Under the pieces are notes generated by a model. That model did no database searches. It had not been told where the DNA came from and saw nothing but the letters and a program-made list of their open reading frames with translations. 64,000 bases of DNA, taken from assembly GCA_965204245.1 (NCBI GenBank), contig CBDBED010000001.1:496001-560000 (forward strand), written 5' to 3'. Shown piece after piece: positions 1 to 8,679 of the stretch. The stretch comes from JAAXIE01 sp965204245 (GTDB taxonomy: Bacteria > Chloroflexota > Dehalococcoidia > Lucifugimonadales > JAAXIE01). The stretch's first letter is position 1. Each line of letters begins with the position of its first letter. The translations under genes and the position numbers were made by a program.

Positions 1-533
1 CCGCCGATTGCCGGGGCCATAACTGTGGCTGCGCTCATGCCTGCGGCGTTGAGGGCCATGGCGTTGCTGATCCCCTGTTGTCCCACCAACTGGGGAATGA
101 TGGCCTGCCGGGCCGGCATCATGAAAGAGACCAGCGAACCGTGGATGATGGCCCCACCCAACAGGTGGTACCAAGTGGCGGTATTGGTGGTGATGGATAG
201 ACCGATAAACAGGCCGAGCATGCACAGGGAAATCTGGCTCATCTGGATTATGCGCTTGCCTTCCAGCCGGTCGGCAATGGCACCTCCGAAGAGGGCTAGT
301 ACCAACAGGGGCAGAGCATTGGCAGCGCTGACGATGCCGAGGATGGCGGCGTTCCGGTCAGTCAGTTCGTAGACTAGATAGGCACGGGCCAGCATCTGCA
401 TCTGCATGGCGCACATCCACGCCAACATGCCGATCCACAGGAGGCGAAAATCGCGGTTCTCCAGCGAGGAGAAGGTGCGGCGCCATGCAGTGCCGGAAGA
501 CCTTGATAACGAGCCGGGATCGCGGATGGTCGT
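1..533 (-). CDS. MFS transporter, N-terminal part, runs off the left edge
   Basis: The minus-strand frame reads as the first half of an MFS exporter of the MFS_3 (EntS-like) type. It opens with RTFSSLENRDFRLLWIG, continues with hydrophobic segments, and carries the loop motif GGAIADRLEGKR between TM2 and TM3. The C-terminal half lies outside the window. It directly follows qmoC and may be cotranscribed with it. The start is unclear: the frame is open from 539, but no ATG, GTG or TTG precedes the conserved N terminus. The first ATG (428) falls inside TM1. An ATG at 487 is out of frame and would connect if one C near 478 were removed, so a single-base error or a rare start codon is possible. 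The substrate cannot be inferred. Confidence 0.75.
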
Positions 534-534
534 G

Positions 535-1737
535 TCAGTCTAGGATGACCAGAGGCGAGCGGACTCCCGGAGTCCGTCCCACCTGTCGTCCATGGGTGAG
601 GGCTAGGGTGCGGTAGATGATGTGAGCGAACTTGGTGAAGGGCAGGTAAGTGAACAGCATGAAGTAGAACATGAGATGGAACATGTAGTTCCAGTAGGCG
701 GCGGTAGCGAGTTCGCTGTAGCGCAGTATCTCGACCACGAAGCCAGTGATGGTGCAGGCATACAGTATGCCGACGAAGTACCAGTCGAAGTAGTTGGTGC
801 GGCCCGCTTCGTCCTTTTTGGTCAGACGTCTCCAAGATACCCATGTGAGGCCGAAGAGGAGTAGGCCTCCGCCGAGGTTACCCAAAATCTTGATGGGGTC
901 CCACGGGAGACGTGCCAGTTCCCAGCCGAGGATGGTGGAGTAGACGAAGGCCCCGGTGGTGGCGGCAAACAGCAGAAGGAAGCCCCACAGGATGCCAGCG
1001 TGGGCATGGCCGCGGGCCTTGTTCCGCTTGCAGAGGCGGAACAGACGGTGACTGAGGATGTCGTACATGGTGAGGACGAAACTGGTGATGAAGGGTTTTC
1101 GCTCCGCAGGCGGGTCGACCTCGTTGCTGCGTATACCCTTCCAAAAGCGCCGAGCACCCCATCCGCCGACCACCAAGGCGAATCCCAGCGAGACGATGGT
1201 GAAGATGTCGATCCAGATGTGGTCTATGAATTCCTTGAACAGGATGGGCCTGCCGAATTCGGCTACCAACTCGGCCTCGTCGGGGAAGTCGAGTCCGCCT
1301 TGGGGAATGACGTTGGCTGCCAACACCAACAACACGGTGAGAATCAAGGGTGGTATGAAGGCTATGGGAAGGTAGCGAAGATTCCCGGTGACCTTGGAGA
1401 AAACGTCGGGGAGCGAGTACTGCTCGATCTGATAATGGCGGAGCACCGCCATCAGGTCGCCGGGCTTGGCGTCACGGGGGCAGTGAATGGAGCACTCGTT
1501 GCATTGGTGGCAGAGCCAAGCGTCGCCGTCGGTCAGCAGTTTGTCGGTGAGGCCCCACTGGGCCCATACCATCTCCTTGCGGGGGAAGGCTTGGGTATCA
1601 GGGGTTTCGGGACAGACCACGGAGCAGGTGCCACACTGATAGCACCGCTGCATGTCGTCGGCGCCGAAAGCGAGTATCTTCCGGACCAACTCGCTATTGG
1701 GCTGGGTGGGCGTTCCTGCTGCTACATGACCTGCCAT
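535..1737 (-). CDS. qmoC: QmoC, membrane subunit of the quinone-interacting oxidoreductase complex
   Basis: The N-terminal ~110 residues are HdrC-like, with two [4Fe-4S] ferredoxin motifs (CYQCGTCSVVCP and CHQCNECSIHCP). The rest is an HdrE/NarI-type cytochrome b membrane domain with about six hydrophobic helices and several His residues for haem. This HdrC-HdrE fusion in 400 residues is the hallmark of QmoC, which passes electrons between menaquinone and QmoAB on the cytoplasmic side. It is the last gene of aprBA-qmoABC, 23 bases after qmoB. In the family, Qmo links APS reductase to the quinone pool, towards APS in sulfate reducers and probably the reverse in sulfur oxidisers. Start: ATG followed by AGHVAAG, just before the conserved region. 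Confidence 0.93.
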   Translation of the reverse strand: MAGHVAAGTPTQPNSELVRKILAFGADDMQRCYQCGTCSVVCPETPDTQAFPRKEMVWAQWGLTDKLLTDGDAWLCHQCNECSIHCPRDAKPGDLMAVLRHYQIEQYSLPDVFSKVTGNLRYLPIAFIPPLILTVLLVLAANVIPQGGLDFPDEAELVAEFGRPILFKEFIDHIWIDIFTIVSLGFALVVGGWGARRFWKGIRSNEVDPPAERKPFITSFVLTMYDILSHRLFRLCKRNKARGHAHAGILWGFLLLFAATTGAFVYSTILGWELARLPWDPIKILGNLGGGLLLFGLTWVSWRRLTKKDEAGRTNYFDWYFVGILYACTITGFVVEILRYSELATAAYWNYMFHLMFYFMLFTYLPFTKFAHIIYRTLALTHGRQVGRTPGVRSPLVILD

Positions 1738-1760
1738 GACTAACTACACGGACGCCGCGG

Positions 1761-3893
1761 CTATATGAAGCCCTTGTAGGGGTTGGGGCCGATGGATTTC
1801 ATCTCTTCCACAAACTCGCTCACCAAATCGGGAAGCTGGTTGTAGTCAGTAATCTCCAGCTCCACCATCTTCACGCGCTCGGGTTCAAGCATCTGGCGGG
1901 TGAGGGTTTCCTGGATATTGGTCATGCGCCTCGTGGCGAGTTCGCTGCCATGGATGAAGTGGCACTGGTAGTCGTCGCCGGTCTTGCAGCCGAGAAGCAG
2001 GACGCCGTCGACGCCTTCAGAGAGGGCGTCGGTGACGAGCACGATGTTGAGGGAGCCCAAGCAGCGGAGGGGCACCACGCGAACGCTGGCGTCGGACTGG
2101 AGGCGGTTGATGCCCGCCATATCGATGGCAGGGTGGGCATCGTTCTCGCAGGCGAAGGCGATCACGCGGGGGATGCTCTCGTCTTCGGGGAACTTGATGG
2201 CCCGCACCATGCTGGAGAGTTGCTCGACGCTGTAGTCCTCGAAGGAGATGACCCGTACGGGGCAGGCACCCATGCAGATGCCACAACGGCGGCAACGGGA
2301 GGAGTTCAGGGTGGGATAGCGGCGCTCGTCGAGTTCGATGGCACCGAAGGGGCACTCCTCTGTGCAGCGGCCGCACTGGGTGCAGCCACGGAGCAGGGTG
2401 AAGGGGAGAGACAGATCGCGGGACCGTGGGTGTACTGCCTCGCCTTGGCTGATTAGCTCCAAGCTCTGCATCGCCTTGAGGGCTGCTCCGGTGGCGTCCT
2501 CGGCGGCGGCGTTGGCGTCCATGGGTTCGCGGACGCAGCCAGCGGCGTAGATGCCGGTGCGTCGGGTCTCATAGGGGAAGCAGATGAAGTTGGAGTCGGC
2601 GAATCCGTGCTGGTTGAGGGGTATCTGGGGTCCCTGCAGGTACTCGAGGTGTAGGACTTCTTCGGCTGCGGTGCTGGGGGACATCCCGCGGGAGAGGACC
2701 ACCATGTCGACCTCAACTTTGAGATCACCGCCGATGAGTGTGTTTTTCAGGTCCAGCACCAAGTTGCCGTGGTCGCCTTCGCTTACGTCGGCTACCTCGG
2801 CCTTGGTGAGGACCACGCCGGCGTGCTGCTGCACCTCGCGGTAAAAGAGTTCCATCTGCCCCGGAGTGACCATGTTGTCGTAGATGATGTAGGCGAGGGC
2901 GCCGGGGTTCTGCTCGGAGACGTAGAGGGCCTGCTTGAGGGCCACGAGGTCGCTGATGCTGGAGCCGAAGGAGAAGGCGTTGTCGGCACGCTGGACGAAG
3001 GCGACGCTCTCGACGGCCTTGCGGTCAGATGGCCGGCGGATGGTGCCCCGGCTGGCTAGTTCCTCCATGGCGATGCTGTCGATGATGTTGGTGTGCTTGC
3101 CGAGTCCTAGGTCCTCCTGTTGGCTGGAGTCGTGGGGCTGCCAGCCGGTGGCCATGACGACGGCCCCGACTTGGATCTCGGAGGACTCGTTGCCGTGGCG
3201 CAGGGCTACGGTGAAGGCACCCGGCTTTCCGGAAATCTTCTCCACCGACGTGGAGGTCATCACCTGTATTTGGGGGTCGTTCTGGACTCGCTGGGCTAAC
3301 TCTTGGGTATTGGAGGGTTGTAACTCATTGAAGGGTGCGCGGGTCGGGTACAGCTTGTGCAGGCGGGAGAGCCAGCCTCCGAGAGACTCCTCTTTCTCGA
3401 CGAGGACTATCTCGGAGCCAGCGGCTGAGGCCTCTAGGGCTGCGGTGAGCCCGCTCACTCCCCCGCCTACTACCAAGAGGTTGCGCAGCGTTGGTTCCAC
3501 CTTGGGTGGGACCGGGACGGTGTTCTGTGCACGGGCGATGCCCATGCGGACGTAGTCGTCGGCCAGGGCTTGGGTTTCCTCTTCGTTTGGAGGCTTGCTC
3601 CAAGCGACGCCCTCGCGGACGTTCACCCGTTCCACAGTCTCCACTCCGAGAGACTCGGTGGAGAAGACGTCCCAATTGACGCGGTGAGAGCAGGCTACGA
3701 TGACTGCTTTGTCGGCGGCTTGGTCTTGGATGTCCTTGCGGAGGAAGTCTAGGCCTTCGGGGACGCAGAGTGGACCGTGGATTTTGGCGGGGATGCCGAG
3801 TTCGCTTTCGGAGACCTCGGCGAGGCGGTCGGCATTGAGGCATTCGCCTATCCCGCAGCCGGTGCAGACGTATGTGCGTGGGTTGGAGGGCAT
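1761..3893 (-). CDS. qmoB: QmoB, HdrA-like flavoprotein with MvhD domain
   Basis: This 710-residue protein combines an N-terminal Cys-rich segment (CTGCGIGECL), a Rossmann FAD-binding domain (VVGGGVSGLTAALEA), two ferredoxin clusters (CTQCGRCTEECP and CRRCGICMGACP) and a C-terminal MvhD-like domain with conserved Cys (PLRCLGS, LLGCKTGDDYQC). That domain order defines QmoB rather than methanogen HdrA. It is a soluble partner of QmoA in the complex that exchanges electrons with AprAB. It starts 2 bases after the qmoA stop, so the two are probably translated as a coupled pair. All visible cofactor motifs are intact, and its length is close to known QmoB proteins. Confidence 0.93.
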   Translation of the reverse strand: MPSNPRTYVCTGCGIGECLNADRLAEVSESELGIPAKIHGPLCVPEGLDFLRKDIQDQAADKAVIVACSHRVNWDVFSTESLGVETVERVNVREGVAWSKPPNEEETQALADDYVRMGIARAQNTVPVPPKVEPTLRNLLVVGGGVSGLTAALEASAAGSEIVLVEKEESLGGWLSRLHKLYPTRAPFNELQPSNTQELAQRVQNDPQIQVMTSTSVEKISGKPGAFTVALRHGNESSEIQVGAVVMATGWQPHDSSQQEDLGLGKHTNIIDSIAMEELASRGTIRRPSDRKAVESVAFVQRADNAFSFGSSISDLVALKQALYVSEQNPGALAYIIYDNMVTPGQMELFYREVQQHAGVVLTKAEVADVSEGDHGNLVLDLKNTLIGGDLKVEVDMVVLSRGMSPSTAAEEVLHLEYLQGPQIPLNQHGFADSNFICFPYETRRTGIYAAGCVREPMDANAAAEDATGAALKAMQSLELISQGEAVHPRSRDLSLPFTLLRGCTQCGRCTEECPFGAIELDERRYPTLNSSRCRRCGICMGACPVRVISFEDYSVEQLSSMVRAIKFPEDESIPRVIAFACENDAHPAIDMAGINRLQSDASVRVVPLRCLGSLNIVLVTDALSEGVDGVLLLGCKTGDDYQCHFIHGSELATRRMTNIQETLTRQMLEPERVKMVELEITDYNQLPDLVSEFVEEMKSIGPNPYKGFI

Positions 3894-3895
3894 GG

Positions 3896-5188
3896 CTATG
3901 CGGGAGTTCTCTCTCGGACTTTGAAGGAGGTCTGGATGGCTTTCAGGGCTGCCCCGGTGCCGTCGCGAGTGGAGGATGTAACGTCCATAGGGCGGCGGGA
4001 AACGCCGGCCACATAGACACCACTGGAACGGTCTTCTATTGCGAATCCCAACTCGTCCACCTGTAGGCCGAGTCCCGGGATGTTCAGGTCCTTTGTGTTG
4101 GGCACCATGCCGGTGGAGAGGACCAGCAGGTCGACGGTGGCCTGCACTTTACGGCCGCCCACCATATCGTCGGCTTCGACGATGATGTTCCCGGTGGCGG
4201 GGTCCTCTTCCACCTTGGCCACTTTGCCCTTGATGAAGCGGATGTTCTCGTCCTGCTCTACCTTGCGGTAGAAGGACTCCATGTTCCCTGGGGCGCGGAT
4301 GTCTATGTAGAAGATGTAGACGCGGGAGTCCTCGGGGTACTGCTCGCGCACGAAGGTGGCCTCCTTGAGAGAGGAGAGGCAGCAGATGGCAGAGCAGTAG
4401 GGGAGGTGGTTGACGTCGCGGGAGCCAGCGCATTGCACGAAGGCCACGCGCTTCGCGGGCTTGCCGTCGGAAGGGCGGAGCAGCTTGCCTTTGGTGGGGC
4501 CGTTGGGGGCCGTCAGCCGCTCCATCATCACGTTGCTGATGACGTTGGGGTACTGGAAGCCTAGGAGCTCCAGTTGAGTGGCGTCGTAGGGCTTCCAGCC
4601 GGTAGCTACGATTATCGAGGACACCTTCAGGTCGAGGGTGCTGGAAGTCATGCGCAGGTCGATGGCGTCGGTGGGGCAGACCTGCACGCACTTGGAGCAG
4701 CTATCGCCTTGGCAGTAGCCCTCCTCGATGACGTATTTCATAGGCATGGCCATCTGATGGGGGAGGTAGATTGCCTTGGTGGTGCTCATGCCGTAGTCGA
4801 ACTGGTTGGGACGCTCCTCGGGGCATACGTCGACGCAGAGGCCGCATGCGGTGCACCGGTCTTGGAGGACGTAGCGGGGGTTGAGGCGGACGGTTACGTC
4901 GAAGGCGCCGGCTGTACCGGAGACTTTCTCGACTTCCGCTAGGGTGAAGAACTTGAGACGGCGGTGGCCGTTCTTTATGCGGCGGAAGTTGATCTCGAGG
5001 CCGCAGGAGGGCGGGCAGAGCTTGGGGAAGTACTTGTTGAAGCCAGCGACCCGACCGCCGAGATAGGGTTCCTTCTCGATGATGTAGACATCGTTACCGG
5101 CTTCCATGGCCTCAATGGCGGCGGTAAGGCCAGCCATGCCGCTGCCTATGACGAGGACTCCCGACTCCCTAGTGCCTTCTTCAGCCAT
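3896..5188 (-). CDS. qmoA: QmoA, HdrA-like flavoprotein
   Basis: About 430 residues with an N-terminal FAD-binding Rossmann motif (VIGSGMAGLTAAIEA), the Cys motif CPPSCGLEINFRRI seen in the QmoA/HdrA family, and two iron-sulfur motifs (CTACGLCVDVCP and CSKCVQVCP). The flavin domain resumes with GWKPYDA and FVQCAGSRD, both typical of HdrA-type proteins. It is the smaller FAD subunit of the Qmo complex and lies between aprA and qmoB. The open frame extends to 5242 and would overlap aprA. The ATG at 5188 (MAEEGTRESG) fits the family N terminus and leaves an 11-base gap after the aprA stop, so it was chosen. Confidence 0.93.
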   Translation of the reverse strand: MAEEGTRESGVLVIGSGMAGLTAAIEAMEAGNDVYIIEKEPYLGGRVAGFNKYFPKLCPPSCGLEINFRRIKNGHRRLKFFTLAEVEKVSGTAGAFDVTVRLNPRYVLQDRCTACGLCVDVCPEERPNQFDYGMSTTKAIYLPHQMAMPMKYVIEEGYCQGDSCSKCVQVCPTDAIDLRMTSSTLDLKVSSIIVATGWKPYDATQLELLGFQYPNVISNVMMERLTAPNGPTKGKLLRPSDGKPAKRVAFVQCAGSRDVNHLPYCSAICCLSSLKEATFVREQYPEDSRVYIFYIDIRAPGNMESFYRKVEQDENIRFIKGKVAKVEEDPATGNIIVEADDMVGGRKVQATVDLLVLSTGMVPNTKDLNIPGLGLQVDELGFAIEDRSSGVYVAGVSRRPMDVTSSTRDGTGAALKAIQTSFKVRERTPA

Positions 5189-5199
5189 GGCAGTGCGCC

Positions 5200-7068
5200 C
5201 TAGGGCACCACCTGGATGTAGGGGCGGTCGCGGAACTCCCACTCACCCGTATTGCGATTGAAGTAGGAGTTGATGAAATGCTTCCAGTTCTCGTCGTCGA
5301 GGTTGGGGTAGTCACCCCGGTAGTAATAGCCGGGCCAGCGGGTTTCCTGGCGGTGGAGCAGGTGGCGGATGTGGGTCTCGCCGCAATGCGCCCTGTGGAT
5401 TACTTCCCAGCAACGGAGCAGTTCGTGAAGATCGCGCGCTCCGAAAGCAGCGAAGTCCTCCTTGAACATGTCCATCTGCTCGAGCCCGCGATTGAGGGTG
5501 GGCTCGTTGGTCATGTAGGCGGAGCCCCAGCCGCCAGCGTATTCGTCCATGATCTTCTGTAGACGGTGCAAGGCCTGCTTGTGGAGCAGGTAGTTGGGGT
5601 TGATTTCCTCGCGGGTGGTGGCGCCCCGGTATTCGTCGAAGCGAATCAGGGGGGCCCAGATATCGCGCTGGATTTGCTCGACGGCTGCGCCATCTATGTT
5701 GGGGGCGCCGGGGTTGTCGTAGGCGAAGTTGACGGCACCCTTGGCGGCCAGCCTGCCTTCGGTGTAGGAGCCTGAGGAGAACTTGTGGGCGGACAGACCG
5801 CAGCCATCGCCAGCTGCAAAGAGGCCTTGGACGGTGGTCATGCGGTTATAGCCCCAGAAGTATTCAGGCGGGGACACGTCTTCGGGCCCGCTGCACCATG
5901 CGCCGCAGGTACCGGCGTGGGAGCCCATGAGATAGGGTTCTGTGAGCACCAACTCGGAGTCGGTTACGGCTGGGTCGATGTTGTTGGAGGCCCATAGCAG
6001 GGCTTGGGAGATGGTCATATCGAGGAAGTCTTCCCAAGCGTCGCTCTCCACGGCCCTTCGCCTAGTGGCATCGGCACCTTCCATGAGCTTCTGAAGGGCT
6101 TCGGCAGTCCGCATGTAGATGGGGCCCTTGCCCTCCTGGATATCCCGCAGCATCAGGTGGTTGCGCAGGGGGGTGGGCATGGGGGCGGCGTAGGCGTAGG
6201 GCTGCCAGCCTGCCAACTCGTGCAGGCGGGTTTTCTCATATTCTTCGCCGTAGGCGTTGGTGGCCTTGCTATGGAACATGAGGAAGTACATGCCGACGGG
6301 GCCGTAGCCGTCCTTGAAGCGGGTCTGGACGATGCGGTGCTCCATCTGGCTCAGTTCGGCTCCGGCTTGGCCCATCAGGGCATAGACGGAACCGTTGTTG
6401 AAGACGGTGTACCATGCCCGGCCCAGACCTTCGCCAACGCCGTGGGGACGCCACAGGTTGACGGCACCACCGCAGGAACAGATGACCGCTTTGGCCTTGA
6501 ACACGTAGATGATGTTGTCGCGGACGCTGAAGCCAACGGCACCGGCGATCTTGTTGGGGTCGTCGACGTCGGTCAGCAGGTGGGAAACGAATACGCGCTC
6601 GTAGATGTTGCCGTCTCCGATGGCTGCCTTGGCTGCTTCGGCGACGATAGGCTTGTAGGACTCGCCGTGAATCATGACCTGCCAGCGACCCTCGCGCACG
6701 TACCGGCCCTCGGGTGTCTTGAAGAAGGGAAGCCCCCACTCCTCAAACATGTGTACGGTGGCGTCCACGTGGCGGGCGATGTCGTATGTCAGGTCCTCGC
6801 GGGAGAGGCCACAAGTCTCGTTGCGGACATAGTGAACAAAGTCTTCGGGTACGTTCTCGCCCCACTTCATGCCGAGGTACATGTTGATGGCGGAGAGGCC
6901 CATGGCCACGGCACCGCTGCGCTCAATCGCTGCCTTTTCGACCAACACGACGCGCATACCCTTGAGCTTGGCCCAGTGAGCGGCCTCGTAGGCTGCGCCA
7001 CATCCTGCCATGCCGCCGCCAACGATGAGCACGTCGGTCTCGACGACTTCAGTCCTGTAGTCCGCCAT
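5200..7068 (-). CDS. aprA: Adenylylsulfate reductase alpha subunit (AprA)
   Basis: 622 residues, close to the usual AprA length. The FAD-binding start (VDVLIVGGGMAGCGAAYEA-type, here DVLIVGGGMAGCGAA) is followed by family blocks RSGAVAMGLSAIN, YLGMKWGENVPEDFV, VMIHGESYKPIV, CGGAVNLWRPHG and FAAGDGCGLSAHKFSSGS. The enzyme interconverts adenosine 5'-phosphosulfate with sulfite plus AMP in the cytoplasm. FAD sits in this subunit and electrons pass through AprB to Qmo. It lies 117 bases downstream of aprB and 11 bases upstream of qmoA, the classic aprBA-qmoABC order. No residue loss was noticed in the flavin-binding blocks. Direction of the reaction in vivo cannot be told from this gene alone. 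Confidence 0.96.
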   Translation of the reverse strand: MADYRTEVVETDVLIVGGGMAGCGAAYEAAHWAKLKGMRVVLVEKAAIERSGAVAMGLSAINMYLGMKWGENVPEDFVHYVRNETCGLSREDLTYDIARHVDATVHMFEEWGLPFFKTPEGRYVREGRWQVMIHGESYKPIVAEAAKAAIGDGNIYERVFVSHLLTDVDDPNKIAGAVGFSVRDNIIYVFKAKAVICSCGGAVNLWRPHGVGEGLGRAWYTVFNNGSVYALMGQAGAELSQMEHRIVQTRFKDGYGPVGMYFLMFHSKATNAYGEEYEKTRLHELAGWQPYAYAAPMPTPLRNHLMLRDIQEGKGPIYMRTAEALQKLMEGADATRRRAVESDAWEDFLDMTISQALLWASNNIDPAVTDSELVLTEPYLMGSHAGTCGAWCSGPEDVSPPEYFWGYNRMTTVQGLFAAGDGCGLSAHKFSSGSYTEGRLAAKGAVNFAYDNPGAPNIDGAAVEQIQRDIWAPLIRFDEYRGATTREEINPNYLLHKQALHRLQKIMDEYAGGWGSAYMTNEPTLNRGLEQMDMFKEDFAAFGARDLHELLRCWEVIHRAHCGETHIRHLLHRQETRWPGYYYRGDYPNLDDENWKHFINSYFNRNTGEWEFRDRPYIQVVP

Positions 7069-7185
7069 TGCTACACCACCTTGCGATTGGAGCGAGTTGT
7101 GTTGTTTGCTGTCATGGTGAAGGGAGAGGAGGTTGGCTGCCTTTCAAGGTGTGCCGAGGGGGCCTTGGTTGGTAAAAGCGCAAAT

Positions 7186-7632
7186 CTATTTGGAAGGCGC
7201 CGGAAGTTCGTCCACTCCTAGGTAGTGGCCCTCAGCGGATATGCTGGGGTCCCGCAGGCTCTCCTCGTTGGGGGTGTCGGCCCGTTCGTGGGGTTCGATA
7301 GTGCCCCAGGGCGTTGTGCGGATGGGGAAGCGGAACCGCTTTAGAGTGCCGTCTCGGAATTTGATGGCCCAGATGATTTGCTCGGTGCCTCGTAGAGGGG
7401 TGGCTGTGGCACCGAGGGGCATCACGTCGGCATAGCCTCGGAGGTCGATGGCCGACTGGGGGCACATCTTGATACAGGCGAAGCACTCCCAGCAGGCATC
7501 GGGTTCCTGGTTGAAGGCCTGCCCGATATCGGTATCCAGCTTCATCAGGTCGTTGGGGCAGATGTACATGCAGGCAGGGCGGGTCTGGGCCCGGCAGCCA
7601 TCGCACTTTTCCGGATTCACGAAAGTCGGCAT
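7186..7632 (-). CDS. aprB: Adenylylsulfate reductase beta subunit (AprB)
   Basis: 148 residues. It begins PTFVNPEKCDGC and carries the Cys spacing of AprB: a first cluster with an enlarged loop (CDGCRAQTRPACMYICP) and a second compact cluster (CWECFACIKMCP). The C-terminal tail (GTEQIIWAIKFRDG, TPWGTIEP) is the AprB extension that wraps around AprA. The protein relays electrons between Qmo and the AprA flavin through two [4Fe-4S] clusters. It is the first gene of the apr-qmo cluster, about 80 bases downstream of the greA-like gene. No clear terminator separates them, so the operon may start at its own promoter in the short gap or be read through from greA. Confidence 0.95.
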   Translation of the reverse strand: MPTFVNPEKCDGCRAQTRPACMYICPNDLMKLDTDIGQAFNQEPDACWECFACIKMCPQSAIDLRGYADVMPLGATATPLRGTEQIIWAIKFRDGTLKRFRFPIRTTPWGTIEPHERADTPNEESLRDPSISAEGHYLGVDELPAPSK

Positions 7633-7712
7633 ATTTTCTTTCCCTTTGGAATTTGGCCTCAGTTGGGCCGTTTCGGTCGGGGCAGGTGCGCTCTAGTTGG
7701 AACGGGAGTCAG

Positions 7713-8510
7713 CTAGCCTGCGACCTCTTCGATCTTGTACATGATGGTTCCCCTAGGCGCGGTGACGCTTACTTCTTCACCGACGGCCTTCTGCAGAACG
7801 GCGCGGCCTACGGGACTGCTGGCCGACAGCTTTCCCAAGCTTGGGTCTGCCTCTGCGGCGTCCACCAGGGTGTATTGGGATACCTTGCCACTGCTGAGTT
7901 CTTTCAACCGGACAGTGTGACCGATCTGCACAGTGGCCGAGGCCTCTCCGTTTTGGCGGAGGACGGCTCGCGCCAGAGTGTCTTCTAACTCGCGAATGTC
8001 AGCTTCGATTTTGCCTTGGCGCTCTTTCGCGGCGTCGAGGGGGGAATTCTCGCGGAAGTCCTTGTCCGCCATGGCACGCTGGATGTCGCCCACCACCGAT
8101 ATGCGCTCTTCCCTGAGGGATTCAAGACGGGACTCCAAGTTGGACCTGCCTTCGGCGGAGAGCACCACTTCGGGGCCAGCTGCGCGGCCGGCTGCCGCGC
8201 TGTTCCGTCGGGCACGTGGCACGCGCAGGTGAGTGGCTAGGGAGGCTTGGACAATTTTCTTCTTGCGGAGATAGGTGAGGAAGGAGCGCACAGAGACCAA
8301 CTTCGAAGTAGAGTCTGATCCCTCGCGAGCCATCCATTCGCCGTATTGCTCCACCTGTTGTGGCGTCAACTCTCCAGCCGACCGGTCGCTTCCGTACCAG
8401 CGTACAAACCCGTCGATCGCTGGTTGTTCAGCGCCGCGGTCTTCGGCAGGCAGGGTACCAGCATACTGGGTAGCTGCTTGGCGTAGGGTCACACTAGACT
8501 CGACCGCCAA
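7713..8510 (-). CDS. GreA/GreB-type transcription factor fused to an integrase-like SAM domain
   Basis: About 265 residues against ~158 for ordinary GreA. The C-terminal ~150 residues are GreA-like: a coiled coil whose tip keeps the catalytic acidic pair (DFRENSPLDAAKERQ, Asp151 and Glu154 from this start), and a globular domain with SPVGRAVLQKAVGEEV. By family knowledge it would stimulate transcript cleavage by backtracked RNA polymerase. The first ~100 residues (FVRWYG, LTPQQVEQYGEWM, SVRSFLTYLRKKKIV) resemble the core-binding SAM-like domain of tyrosine recombinases, without any recombinase catalytic domain. The frame extends to a TTG at 8540. The TTG at 8510 has AGGAG eight bases upstream and was chosen. 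Promoter elements lie at 8583-8611. Confidence 0.85.
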   Translation of the reverse strand: MAVESSVTLRQAATQYAGTLPAEDRGAEQPAIDGFVRWYGSDRSAGELTPQQVEQYGEWMAREGSDSTSKLVSVRSFLTYLRKKKIVQASLATHLRVPRARRNSAAAGRAAGPEVVLSAEGRSNLESRLESLREERISVVGDIQRAMADKDFRENSPLDAAKERQGKIEADIRELEDTLARAVLRQNGEASATVQIGHTVRLKELSSGKVSQYTLVDAAEADPSLGKLSASSPVGRAVLQKAVGEEVSVTAPRGTIMYKIEEVAG

Positions 8511-8582
8511 TTCCGTATCTCCTTCCGCATCAGGGCACAATTCTGCAGATGATTGCAGTTAGGGAAAATTTTCGCAGGCAAG

Positions 8583-8611
8583 AGCATAGCAGTTTCCACC
8601 TGAGTTAGCAA
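8583..8611 (-). promoter_or_regulatory. Predicted sigma-70 promoter of the greA-like gene
   Basis: Reading the minus strand, a -35-like TTGCTA (8611-8606) is followed by exactly 17 bases and a -10-like TATGCT (8588-8583). Each matches four of six consensus bases. A start near 8576 would give a leader of about 65 bases before the TTG start at 8510. It lies in the divergent spacer with the gene at 8680. Confidence 0.5.
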
Positions 8612-8664
8612 AGACAATAGGGAGCTTGGAAGGCGAAATGCAGACGCATAGGTACGGATAGGAG

Positions 8665-8670
8665 TAGAAT
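8665..8670 (+). promoter_or_regulatory. -10 element of the 8680 gene, probably leaderless
   Basis: TAGAAT ends ten bases before the ATG at 8680, so a transcript starting seven bases after it would begin almost at the start codon. The only Shine-Dalgarno-like AGGAG (8660-8664) overlaps the -10 box and is 15 bases from the ATG, too far to serve. This points to a leaderless message. Confidence 0.4.
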
Positions 8671-8679
8671 AGTGACAGC

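Noticed and set aside
6004..7221. 405-codon plus-strand frame
   Set aside because: Antisense to aprA, which has clear family motifs. High GC at third positions leaves long false frames.
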